Assembly: GCA_949317995.1 (NCBI GenBank)
Contig: OX439046.1
Location: 41,764,002-41,828,001 of the forward strand
Direction of reading: 5' to 3'
DNA length: 64,000 nucleotides
Origin: Acholoe squamosa
Taxonomy: Eukaryota > Annelida > Polychaeta > Phyllodocida > Polynoidae
Position numbers and translations under genes: made by a program. The notes beneath the pieces are model-generated. The model searched no databases, was not told the DNA's origin, and saw only the letters and a program-made list of their open reading frames with translations. The number at the start of each line of letters is the position of its first letter. Position 1 is the first letter of the stretch. Of the stretch, positions 54,775 to 64,000 are shown piece after piece.

Positions 54775-57700
54775 TTTGCGATACCCCGTTGGTACAAGAG
54801 GGGGCAGCACCATGCCTCGCGTCCGGCTTCTACTAAGAAGCCGGACAAGCGGCAGAAAGGGACTGGACATGGTCCAGTCAAGACACTAAGTTATTATCTA
54901 CTAAGAAACTTGAATAAAGTCCTACCCGAGAGGTAGGGGTATCCGGGGCTTTGCCCAACCCGAACTACTCGTGTTGTGTTGGTATCTCTAGTGATAAGCG
55001 AGCCAACGAGCCACCCAACATATAAGTCGATACGAACCATTACACTGGTGCCATGACCAGTTGGTTCGGGGGTGGAGCGCGGCCAAATTGACCGAAAGCC
55101 TCGGGAAACCCGATGCGGATCCCCCCAGCCCTGGGCTAGAGGGATTTGAAGAGGATGGCTTTACATCCCAGCATCTGTTGTTAGACTGGAAGCCCGGTCA
55201 ACAACAAATGTTCAACCCAGAGGGTGTCCAGACTGTTTTCTCGACACCCGGGTTAATGGACGGTGCCACTAGTAATGGAGGTGGCATCGTAAGATTGTAT
55301 CCGGGTACACCTCAAACGGTGGCACCGGACACAGGACTGTTTAGGGGGGTATTAAGACCCCCAACTTTGGACTTAAGCGATTGGTCCCAAGTTATAACTA
55401 GCAGGCGCCAGCTGGGTCCTATTAAACCAGCAGGCTCGGCTAGCAGCTTGGGTACCCCAATGGCACAAAGCCCTATGCAGTGTACCGCAACCCCCCCGGC
55501 AGCGGTACCAGAGGGGGCAAACGGAGTAGCCCCATTAATGACATCGTCGGATCATGATAGCGACGATGGTAAAGCTATAAAGGACCCATCGGTCCCTAAA
55601 GCAACCCCGAAGACTAAGCCTCGGGATGCCAAACCGAGAAACTCGGAAAAGCATTACCTAGGCCTATCTTTGGACGAAGGCTTGTCTGACTCCATGTTCA
55701 ACCCTGGAGGCAGCCGCAAGTCGATATACGGACGTCGGATGGGCCCCGGGTATAAAACTACCTCGGCCTATTTGAAAGCCAAGGAGCAGGTAGAGTTACA
55801 AGCTAAGAGGCAACATGAACAATTCATGGCAGCCCAAATGAAAATAGAAGAGGAGACTAAATCTCGGATCGGCAAATTAAGATCCGTTGAACAGGAGGCG
55901 ATTCTAAAAGAATCAGACCTAAAATATCGTCTGACTTCCGTAGCCCACCGATTGGAGCGAAAGGAGAAAGACGAACTGGAAAATGAGAGAAGATTGGCTG
56001 AGTTGGAGCTCGAAGAAGCCAATAAACTCAGAGCAATCGAAAAGGCTAGAGCCGAGGAGGTTGCTAAGGCCCGGGATGTAAACAAACTACAATCCGAGTT
56101 GCATGCCATGGAGGAGAAGTTAAAGAAACTTCAACTCCGAAAGGCAGAGACAGAGGCCAAGTTGGTCTCGGAACAATCCGAGATCAGAAGAGAGACCAAC
56201 GAATATCAGAAGGAGAAAGGTGAAAAGTACCGTCTGTTGAAGGATACTTTTAAGCGGGAGGCATTGGCCGCCCAAGAGGAGCGTAACCGAGCTGTTGCAG
56301 AAAACGAGAAGATTCGATCCGAGATCTTATCGGAAAACGCACAGCTAAGACCTTGTCTTTAACAGGTCACAAAGAAACTAGTTTATGGTCATCAAACAAA
56401 AGAGGAAGAGGAGAATGATGAGCTAAATAAAGAAGAACCTAAGTAGAAAAAAGACACAAAGCATAAATCAATAATGTTCAAGTCTCCCAAGAAGACCCCA
56501 AGAAGGGTACACTAAACAAGATCCGCAAGACTCCTGTCTCCAAGAAGCATAGAAGAGTCAGGAACAGAGCCCCCTCCCAGACATGACGGACGATGTGCAG
56601 ACTTTGAACTTGTACTGAGGCAAAAATTCAAGGTGACTTACTTTTCTAACTCTGTGTCAACAGACAGCGTCGTTGACCTGACCAATCAACCAAAGACTTC
56701 TACTCCTTCAGTTGTCCCTAAGAGGAACCCTTGCCTGAAAGGTTCAGACGAGAAGAAGGTCCCAGACACAAAGGAACAGGAGACCTCTAGGGAGCTTCCT
56801 TCTCTAGGGAGTCAGTGTAGCCTGTAACAAGGGCAAGTCAGCTCGGAAGAGCTTAAGTTATGTAGAGGCCTCTGGTTCAGGTGAGAGTCTGTCTACTTAT
56901 CATAAAGGGCTGTGTTCTTCTTCTGCTCGAGTTGATGATAACGAGGAAGCAGACATGCGGTTGGCCAAAATCGAAACACTTGTGATCCCCATGGAGCAAC
57001 AGAGTATAAAATCAGTCCACTCAGAACGCGTCCATATTCAGAGGGAGATGGACGACAGGCAGACACTCTATCAAGCCCTCCAGATGAGCATAGACAATCA
57101 GAAGCAAGTCATGAAATGTAAGAGGAGCTTATGTTTACTTAGTCTTTAATATGTACAGTGAAATAAAGTACAATTGTCTTTACGTATTAACATCAGTTTG
57201 AATTATTAACATCACTTTTTTAAAAATAAAATCCCACCTTTCATATACTTATGTGAAAACCCTCATAAAAGTCAAGCCAGAGGAGAAAATATTTAGCCCC
57301 CCAGGGGAAGTAGCTTTTGTTTCTTAACTTTACACCATGAGTTCAATACCTTGTGTGAAATGTATGGGTGAAATATATTACATTGTGTCTCACAATTTTT
57401 TTCAGTGATGGCAGGCTTAATTCGGATGGAGGCGCTGAGCACCCCCCCTGCGAGCCAAGGACAGAGTCTTATGAAGGGCTGGGAACTTTAGGTTCTAACA
57501 CAGTCGCTGCTGTGCTAGTGGACCAAACGGGGACCACTTCCCTGCCGTGTCCCTCTACCTCAGGGGAGGTAGTTTCTGTGAAAGTCATACACCCACCCTC
57601 TACCGATCAAGATCTTGTCAGGCAAGATCAGGTTCTTGTTCAACATGGTCCAGATGAAAATCTCCCTTCTCAAGATTTCACCAACCAACCACAGGGTATA

Positions 57701-58586
57701 ACAGAGAACAATACAAAAGGAGGACAACAGGCAGACCCCGTCGAATTACAAACTAACTCTGATGCAGAAGTTGTAGGTCAGGAGATAAGGTCAGAGGAAG
57801 CGTTACCTGTCGAAGACCAGCAGCCTGTCACCTCTAGTGGTGGTCATTTCAGTACTCAACTAGCTGTGTCATATAAGAATGTGCCCCCTGTTGGTTCTAG
57901 CATCAGTTTCCAGTCATCTGGACTCAACTGAAACTCTCAAAACCAAGTCACACAACAGACCTACTTGGTTTCTCAGTCTCAAGCAGTAACAGAAGGAGCT
58001 TCTCAGGCAGCCCAGCAGCCTGTCCCTCTAGCAGTGGTATTTTAACTGCTCCACTAGGTGTGTCATATAACCAAGTGCCCCGCTCTAGCATCAGTGTCCA
58101 GTCATCTGAACTCAACTTTATGTCTCAAAATCAAGTCTCTATACCGACCTATTTTTTCCTCAGTCACAAGGAGTAAGTGTAGCAGGTTCTCAGGTAGTAG
58201 GAGAGGTTATATTGGTAGGTTCTGGGTTTCCTGTAGAGGCTCATGCAGCATGCCACATTGCTTACTACAGAAGAGTTACTATTTCCTCCCCTCCTCAGCC
58301 GCCTATGGAAGAACAGGTAAATGAGGAGTTGGCAGAGCCAGTCCCTAAAGGGCGCGTAACACAAGCTGAACAAGGTGAACAAGGAGCACCTGGAGATAAG
58401 ACAGTGAATAAGTTAGCTCATGCTCTCCTGTCCCTGGACCTCTCTTCTGTAACCAAGAGAGAAGCGGAGACAGAAAGTGAGGAGGGTGCCATGGCAGAAA
58501 CTAAAGACCAAAAAACTACAAAGAAGCCTCCCAATAAAAAAAAAATAAGAAGAGGAGGAACTAGACAAGCTTTGCAAAATGTGTAG
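54668..58586 (+). pseudogene. Remnant of an unrecognised multi-exon gene
   Basis: Possible exons: 54,668-54,754 (GRTYPKMRKQINDFSTFCKR, donor GTGAGC), 56,366-56,443 (after TGTCTTTAACAG; VTKKLVYGHQTKEEEENDEL), parts of 56,660-57,117 (SVVDLTNQPKTSTPSVVPKR; IQREMDDRQTLYQALQMSID, donor GTAAGA), 57,406-57,931 (after TTTTTTTCAG; Gln/Ser/Pro-rich) and 58,300-58,586 (basic C-terminus KKPPNKKKIRRGG, stop TAG). A segment with GSSISFQSSGLN recurs in changed form near 58,090. Stops and mismatched intron phases suggest decay. The style (hydrophilic, Ser/Thr-rich, repeats) resembles gene B, but there is no clear similarity. The duplicated gypsy fragment sits in its first intron. Confidence 0.4.
54775..56349 (+). 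pseudogene. Duplicated gypsy element 3 fragment (partial LTR and gag)
   Basis: Nearly identical to 59,141-60,724: the right two thirds of an LTR, the primer site (with GTG to ATG: TGGTGCCATGAC) and the first 430 codons of gag. Differences include a 9-bp deletion (the RSQ codons) and a few substitutions. It lacks the LTR start and ends abruptly at CAGCTAAG. It begins 20 bp after a GTGAGC donor-like site and ends 16 bp before a TTTAACAG acceptor-like site. The ORF's first codon is TTG and its last residues, PCL, come from flanking DNA. Confidence 0.85.
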
Positions 58587-59045
58587 ACCTGCTATCTTTG
58601 AGATTTTACAGTTTGCCTTAAAAGGTGGTAACATATATCCAAGAACTCTGTCAGTGTTCATACTGTTCCAGAAGTCATAAAATTGTGCCTTTTCTTATCA
58701 TATTTGTTATGGTAAAACATGTTTGCACAACCAAGAAAAAATAAATCTCTGACTTTTAGACAACATCCATCCTCCTCTCACGTTGCTATAGACAATTAAT
58801 TATTAGTTCATTTCAAAAGTGCTATATCTCAGAATGTTTCTAATAACCATGTCAATATAGTATACTTGAGAAGTCGTTATGTACCTGAAAATTGATTCCT
58901 GAGTTTCCATAAAATAAGATGGCATGTATGACATATTTATCACAATGTACATCGACAAGTGTCTTGAAAAGTGTTCTCAAGTAAATGTCATGGTAAGCAT
59001 GCAAATTAATGAGTTAGTAAAGAAAATATCTTCATTCAATGGTAG

Positions 59046-59410
59046 TGTAGGGGCCGGCATCGTTGTATATATATTAGTGCCGTTCATCCGAGAGACGTGT
59101 TCGTGTGGTGCTTGTTCCTTCTATGCCAGCTAGGTGTCGCTTTGCGATACCCCGTTGGTACAAGAGGGGGCAGCACCATGCCTCGCGTCCGGCTTCTACT
59201 AAGAAGCCGGACGAGCGGCAGAAGGGGACTGGACATGGTCCAGTCAAGACGCTAAGTTATTATCTACTAAGAAACTTGAATAAAGTCCTACCCGAGAGGT
59301 AGGGGTATCCGGGGCTTTGCCCAACCCGAACTACTCGTGTTGTGTTGGTATCTCTAGTGATAAGCGAGCCAACGAGCCACCCAACATATAAGTCGATACG
59401 AACCATTACA
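59046..59410 (+). repeat. 5' LTR of gypsy element 3
   Basis: 365 bp, TGTAGGGGCCGG...CGAACCATTACA. The first bases match the LTR of element 1 (TGTAGGGGC) but the body differs. A fragment of the same LTR is at 54,775-55,045. Confidence 0.85.
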
Positions 59411-59411
59411 C

Positions 59412-59423
59412 TGGTGCCGTGAC
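59412..59423 (+). promoter_or_regulatory. Primer-binding site of gypsy element 3
   Basis: TGGTGCCGTGAC one base after the LTR, complementary to the 3' end of tRNA-His, as in elements 1 and 2. Confidence 0.8.
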
Positions 59424-59426
59424 CAG

Positions 59427-62400
59427 TTGGTTCGGGGGTGGAGCGCGGCCAAATTGACCGAAAGCCTCGGGAAACCCGATGCGGATCCCCCCAGCCCTGG
59501 GCTAGAGGGATTCGAAGAGGATGGCTTTACATCCCAGCATCTGTTGTTAGACTGGAAGCCCGGTCAACAACAAATGTTCAACCCAGAGGGTGTCCAGACT
59601 GTTTTCTCGACACCCGGGTTAATGGACGGTGCCACTAGTAATGGAGGTGGCATCGTAAGATTGTATCCGGGTACACCTCAAACGGTGGCACCGGACACAG
59701 GACTGTTTAGGGGGGTATTAAGACCCCCAACTTTGGACTTAAGCGATTGGTCCCAAGTTATAACTAGCAGGCGCCAGCTGGGTCCTATTAAACCAGCAGG
59801 CTCGGCTAGCAGCTTGGGTACCCCAATGGCACAAAGCCCTATGCAGTGTACCGCAACCCCCCCGGGAGCGGTACCAGAGGGGGCAAACGGAGTAGCCCCA
59901 TTAATGACATCGTCGGATCATGATAGCGACGATGGTAAAGCTATAAAGGACCCATCGGTCCCTAAAGCAACCCCGAAGACTAAGCCTCGGGATGCCAAAC
60001 CGAGAAACTCGGAAAAGCATTACCTAGGCCTATCTTTGGACGAAGGCTTGTCTGACTCCATGTTCAACCCTGGAGGCAGCCGCAAGTCGATATACGGACG
60101 TCGGATGGGCCCCGGGTATAAAACTACCTCGGCCTATTTGAAAGCCAAGGAGCAGGTAGAGTTACAAGCTAAGAGGCAACATGAACAATTCATGGCAGCC
60201 CAAATGAAAATAGAAGAGGAGACTAAATCTCGGATCGGCAAATTAAGATCCGTTGAACAGGAGGCGATTCTAAAAGAATCAGACCTAAAATATCGTCTGA
60301 CTTCCGTAGCCCACCGATTGGAGCGAAAGGAGAAAGACGAACTGGAAAAAGAGAGAAGATTGGCTGAGTTGGAGCTCGAAGAAGCCAATAAACTCAGAGC
60401 AATCGAAAAGGCTAGAGCCGAGGAGGTTGCTAAGGCCCGGGATGTAAACAAACTACAATCCGAGTTGCATGCCATGGAGGAGAAGTTAAAGAAACTTCAA
60501 CTCCGAAAGGCAGAGACAGAGGCCAAGTTGGTCTCGGAACAATCCGAGATCAGAAGAGAGACCAACGAATATCAGCGGTCTCAGAAGGAGAAAGGTGAAA
60601 AGTACCGTCTGTTGAAGGATACTTTTAAGCGGGAGGCATTGGCCGCCCAAGAGGAGCGTAACCGAGCTGTTGCAGAAAACGAGAAGATTCGATCCGAGAT
60701 CTTATCGGAAAACGCACAGCTAAGGGAGGAGCAGCGAAATCTCACTACGGACGTAGCTACCCTCACAATAAATAAGTCTGCTATGGAGAGTTATTTACAG
60801 GAGCAAGAGCAGGTGAATGCTCCTCCTGCGAGTAAGGACCTAAACCCGAACTCGACGATTGTTAAACAGGGTGACCCAGTTTCCTGTTCTACACCTAAGC
60901 ATCCGCAATACAATCCTTTTGTCAATGACAATGCGACGCGGAATGTAGATCAAGGGGGAGTTTATATCAGAACCCAAGATAAGCACTGCCGAACTAGTAG
61001 AGTCCGGATAAGCGAAGTCCCTATAGTCCACAACCTAGACCCGGATTATGCACCTCGGGATGCCTCCGACAGTAGCGGGGAAACTAGTGGTTTCCACATA
61101 CATGTGGATCAGACAGAAAGTGTTGGGTTGGGAGCTGGTAATGACAGCGGCCAACAAACTCCACCAAGCGATGGTAGTCAACCGACGGGGAACCAGCCAT
61201 CCGATGGCGGTCACCAAGGTACACAAGGGGGGGGCGGTGCTACGGGTACTACAGGTAGCAATAGTACCTCGGGTACCGGCCCTAACCAGGGTGGTGGAGG
61301 CTATACGAATCACAGTGGTTCACAGTGGACGTATACCCAGCCGCCACCACCGCCTCCACCGGGCAACACAAGCTTTGGTGGAATAGGGGGCAATCGAACC
61401 TTGAACGAAACCAAGGCGATTGAGTGGAGCAAACAACAATGCACTAGATTGATGTATGCTCATAATTCCGCCCGAAGGGTAGCCGTGATTCCTAGGGAAT
61501 ACGACGGTACTCGACCATGGAAAGAATGGTTCGAAGATTTCATCGATGTGATGAATTGTAATGGTTGGACCCTATACGAGGCCAAGCCGCATCTGGTAAG
61601 ATGCTTGAAAGGCGGGCCGGGTCGCATGGCTGTAGAGCAATGGCGGACCTGGTACGGTCTCGTAGGTAGTTTCGAGCAGTTAGTGGAATCTGCTAGTGGA
61701 CTGTTGTGTAACATGGTCAAGGAGGATCCGATGGTCCGCTTTAAAAAACGCACGCAGAAGCCTAACGAAGCTTTCAGAGCATACAGTATGGAGCTCCATG
61801 CCCTGCTAAGCAAGGCCAGGCCCGGTACTGAAAACCAGGACTGGTACATGGACGATTTAATTACACAATTTGTCAAGGGTCTGAGAGACCGAGACGAGCA
61901 GATTGCTGCGAGAGATGCCTGGAAAGAAGGCATAACACTGCACGGCATATTTAATGGTATAGATATGGCCGTGAAGAAGCGAACCATGTTAGCTGGGGAT
62001 ATACCAAATGCCAGTGGTTCGGCTCCCCTAGCATCAGTAGCTCAGCAGTCTGAGGTAAATAGTACCTCGGACGACTTTGAACTGATTGAAATTGAACAGG
62101 AGGACGGCACCTTCTGTTCGATGCAGCTAAGGAAAAATGCTTCAGGTAGGAAGTATATTCCGAGGAAGGCGTTTAATAAGCCAAGGGATTCTAGACCATC
62201 ATCCGAGGTCAAGAGTGACCCGAAAGTTGGTGAGAAGGCAGCCAAGCCCCTTGTAAGCACTGATAAAGCGACGAGTCAGTCTCCGGACATGACCAAACTT
62301 ATGGAGGATATGTGTAAGAAAATTACAGATGCCCTCCAAGCCAGTCGGCAAAGGCCCCGAGTGGATCGCCGAACGGTTAAGTGTTTCAGGTGCCAGCACA

Positions 62401-62519
62401 TGGGACACTACTCTTCTGAATGTACCGCTGCTAAGCCGGTAATGGCTGCCTTCTATGAAGCCGAAGACAACAGCGAAGGAAGGGAGAACGCTACAGGTTC
62501 CACTGATGTGGAAAACTAG
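59427..62519 (+). CDS. gag: Gag of gypsy element 3, unusually long
   Basis: 1,030 codons; the first codon shown is TTG and the first in-frame ATG is at 59,574, with the frame open upstream through the primer site. Residues ~240-480 form a strong coiled coil (LERKEKDELEKERRLAELEL). A Gly/Thr/Pro-rich linker follows, then the capsid-type domain (TRPWKEWFEDFIDVMNCNGW; FKKRTQKPNEAFRAYSMELH), homologous to gag of element 2. The CCHC knuckle CFRCQHMGHYSSEC is near the end. The frame closes GAAAACTAG, much like GAAAACTAA of element 2. Roughly twice the usual gag length. Confidence 0.93.
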   Translation: MVRGWSAAKLTESLGKPDADPPSPGLEGFEEDGFTSQHLLLDWKPGQQQMFNPEGVQTVFSTPGLMDGATSNGGGIVRLYPGTPQTVAPDTGLFRGVLRPPTLDLSDWSQVITSRRQLGPIKPAGSASSLGTPMAQSPMQCTATPPGAVPEGANGVAPLMTSSDHDSDDGKAIKDPSVPKATPKTKPRDAKPRNSEKHYLGLSLDEGLSDSMFNPGGSRKSIYGRRMGPGYKTTSAYLKAKEQVELQAKRQHEQFMAAQMKIEEETKSRIGKLRSVEQEAILKESDLKYRLTSVAHRLERKEKDELEKERRLAELELEEANKLRAIEKARAEEVAKARDVNKLQSELHAMEEKLKKLQLRKAETEAKLVSEQSEIRRETNEYQRSQKEKGEKYRLLKDTFKREALAAQEERNRAVAENEKIRSEILSENAQLREEQRNLTTDVATLTINKSAMESYLQEQEQVNAPPASKDLNPNSTIVKQGDPVSCSTPKHPQYNPFVNDNATRNVDQGGVYIRTQDKHCRTSRVRISEVPIVHNLDPDYAPRDASDSSGETSGFHIHVDQTESVGLGAGNDSGQQTPPSDGSQPTGNQPSDGGHQGTQGGGGATGTTGSNSTSGTGPNQGGGGYTNHSGSQWTYTQPPPPPPPGNTSFGGIGGNRTLNETKAIEWSKQQCTRLMYAHNSARRVAVIPREYDGTRPWKEWFEDFIDVMNCNGWTLYEAKPHLVRCLKGGPGRMAVEQWRTWYGLVGSFEQLVESASGLLCNMVKEDPMVRFKKRTQKPNEAFRAYSMELHALLSKARPGTENQDWYMDDLITQFVKGLRDRDEQIAARDAWKEGITLHGIFNGIDMAVKKRTMLAGDIPNASGSAPLASVAQQSEVNSTSDDFELIEIEQEDGTFCSMQLRKNASGRKYIPRKAFNKPRDSRPSSEVKSDPKVGEKAAKPLVSTDKATSQSPDMTKLMEDMCKKITDALQASRQRPRVDRRTVKCFRCQHMGHYSSECTAAKPVMAAFYEAEDNSEGRENATGSTDVEN

Positions 62520-62521
62520 TG

Positions 62522-64000
62522 GGGGTTGTACCCACGGCATTGGGTATAACCCCTGAGAGGAACGAATGTCAAAATGCTACCGGGGGTGACCCGGTGGAAG
62601 ATTTCGAATCAATTTCACCTGGAGGCCGGGTGGCTGTGGGTGCGCACCCCTGCACCTTGGCCGGGGCCAAGGACCCTAGTGCTTATGTGTACGGTGGTGA
62701 ACATATGGAGGCGAGTGGCCGCACTGGGGGAGAGGAAGGATGGATCAAAGAGTTGATCCGAGTGTGTGGGACACACCTTCCCCCAAGTCATCCGTGTCTG
62801 GAATTTTTGAGAGGACTCGGATTGAATCTTGGTGATTCGGGAGACTTTCGCCAGTTTACAAGTAACCCCTCTCCTTTAGGGGGGAGACGGTGGTATGTAC
62901 TCATATCTGTGGAAGGCCGGGTAGGTGAATTCTTGGTGGATACTGGAGCCAGCCACTCCTGTGTGTCCAAAAGATTCTTCGACTCGGTGGCCGGCAGCCA
63001 TGAGAACCTCAAAACGGGGGTAAATGCTTGCACAGCCGACGGAAGCAGTATGCGTACTTTTGGTAGGACGTTTATGCCTATCCGTATAGGAGGCAAAGAA
63101 TTTGTTCTTTCGCCAACTATAGCAGAGGTTAGTGATGACGGAATCCTCGGATTGGATTTCGCAAGCTTATATGGGGCCGTCTTGGACCCCAGGGATGGTA
63201 TGATGAGTATACGGAACCCGTATGGCTTGCATGTCCAATGCGTATTGAGACAGGTCGCATCAGTGATACATACGGTGAAGATCCCACCGGGTACCACCTG
63301 CGATGTCCTCTGTGGCGGATCGATGTCCCAGAAGAATGAAACTGGAGTCTATGAACCCGACACGGTGTATTTATCAAGTATCGGGTTGGACTCAGTGGAT
63401 ACATTAGTGGCTAATGCAGCTTGGACTGTATTACCCATGACTAACCGAAGCGGTTCAGTGGTTTACTTGAAGCGAGGCGACAGTGTGGGTAGGATGAGTT
63501 CGGTTGAACACGTCGCCGAAGCCAGGTTCAATAAACCACTAAACCCTGTTAGTAAGCATCCATTGGATGAAGAATTTCAAAAACTGATTGAGCAATCAGA
63601 TTTGCAGAATACGGAGGATAAGGAGTGCCTGGCGAGACTCCTACAAAAGTACGAGAATGCTTTTGGTAGGGAAGGGGGGCCGGTAGGCAGATCCGACAAG
63701 GTGTTGCACACCATAGATGTGGGCAACGAGAAACCTTTTAAAATCCCGTATCGCAGACTTCCTCTTAAGAAGAAGTTAATTTGCGAACAGGAAATACAAA
63801 AACAGTTGGACCTAGGGGTCATCGTGCCGAGCTCGAGTCCCTGGTCCAGTCCTGTTTGTATGACCACTAAGAAAGACGGTACAATCCGCTTTTGTGTCGA
63901 CCACCGAAAACTGAACGGTATGACAAAGAAGAACTCGTATCCTTTACCAAGGATAGACGAGACATTAGATAGCTTGGGTGGGAACCAATGGTTCTGTACC
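62522..64000 (+). CDS. pol: Pol of gypsy element 3, cut by window end
   Basis: Open frame in -1 relative to gag, first in-frame ATG at 62,705. Motifs: THLPPSHPCLEFLRG (element 2: AHLPPGHPCLEFLKG), aspartic protease FLVDTGASHSC at about 62,930, DDGILGLDFASLYGAVLD, then RT palm entry SSPWSSPVCMTTKKDGTIRF and KNSYPLPRIDETLDSLGG. YLDD, RNase H and integrase lie beyond the window. No stop in the visible 493 codons. Confidence 0.92.

Larger units (their letters stand above)
59046..64000 (+). mobile_element. Gypsy element 3, 5' part
   Basis: LTR, tRNA-His primer site, a 1,030-codon gag frame and the start of pol in the -1 frame. All are open as far as seen. The element leaves the window in reverse transcriptase, so whether it has ORF3 cannot be told. 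Confidence 0.92.

Overview
The window is eukaryotic and most likely from an invertebrate animal. Coding blocks are split by short AT-rich introns with GT/AG borders, and almost everything recognisable is transposable-element DNA: Polinton/Maverick, non-LTR, Ty3/gypsy, PIF/Harbinger and a large unclassified TIR element. No unambiguous host gene was found. The species cannot be fixed from the sequence.

Layout. 1-3,300 is a decayed Polinton (integrase scrap, capsid-type proteins, adenovirus-type protease). 4,227-6,066 (-) is a broken non-LTR reverse transcriptase. 6,357-21,307 is bounded by two diverged 357-bp LTRs of one gypsy family (element 1). Its right part keeps integrase and a third ORF. 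Its left and middle hold a decayed transposase gene (-), a small coiled-coil/RG-rich gene (+) and a Harbinger element (Myb-like gene + and transposase -). 21,922-53,346 is a 31.4-kb TIR element with 127-bp inverted ends and a GTAA target duplication. It is strewn with about 70 copies of a 13-bp motif and carries two (-) strand genes, A (transposase-like) and B (nine-exon, Ser/Thr-rich). A young gypsy element (element 2, 28,253-41,094, identical 377-bp LTRs, - strand) sits inside it. 53,347-59,045 holds an unexplained gene remnant and a 1.58-kb duplicated gypsy fragment. 59,046-64,000 is the 5' part of a third gypsy element (element 3), cut by the window end.

How the parts relate. The three gypsy families share a primer-binding site that pairs with the 3' end of tRNA-His. 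Elements 2 and 3 have gag proteins of about 1,000 residues with a long coiled-coil N-terminus, and pol in the -1 frame. Elements 1 and 2 carry a third long ORF downstream of integrase, where env would sit, but it encodes a C2H2-type zinc-finger/coiled-coil protein ending in a conserved WDGTPESA motif. I know of no description of this protein.

The TIR element is the other candidate for something new. Each end carries exactly seven tandem 13-bp units. The same motif recurs inside as inverted clusters, stops at the TIRs and is absent from the nested gypsy insertion. The transposase-like protein of gene A has a visible D, D, E set and an older, broken relative at 8,152-10,392. A reasonable inference is that the 13-bp motifs are binding sites for a protein the element encodes.
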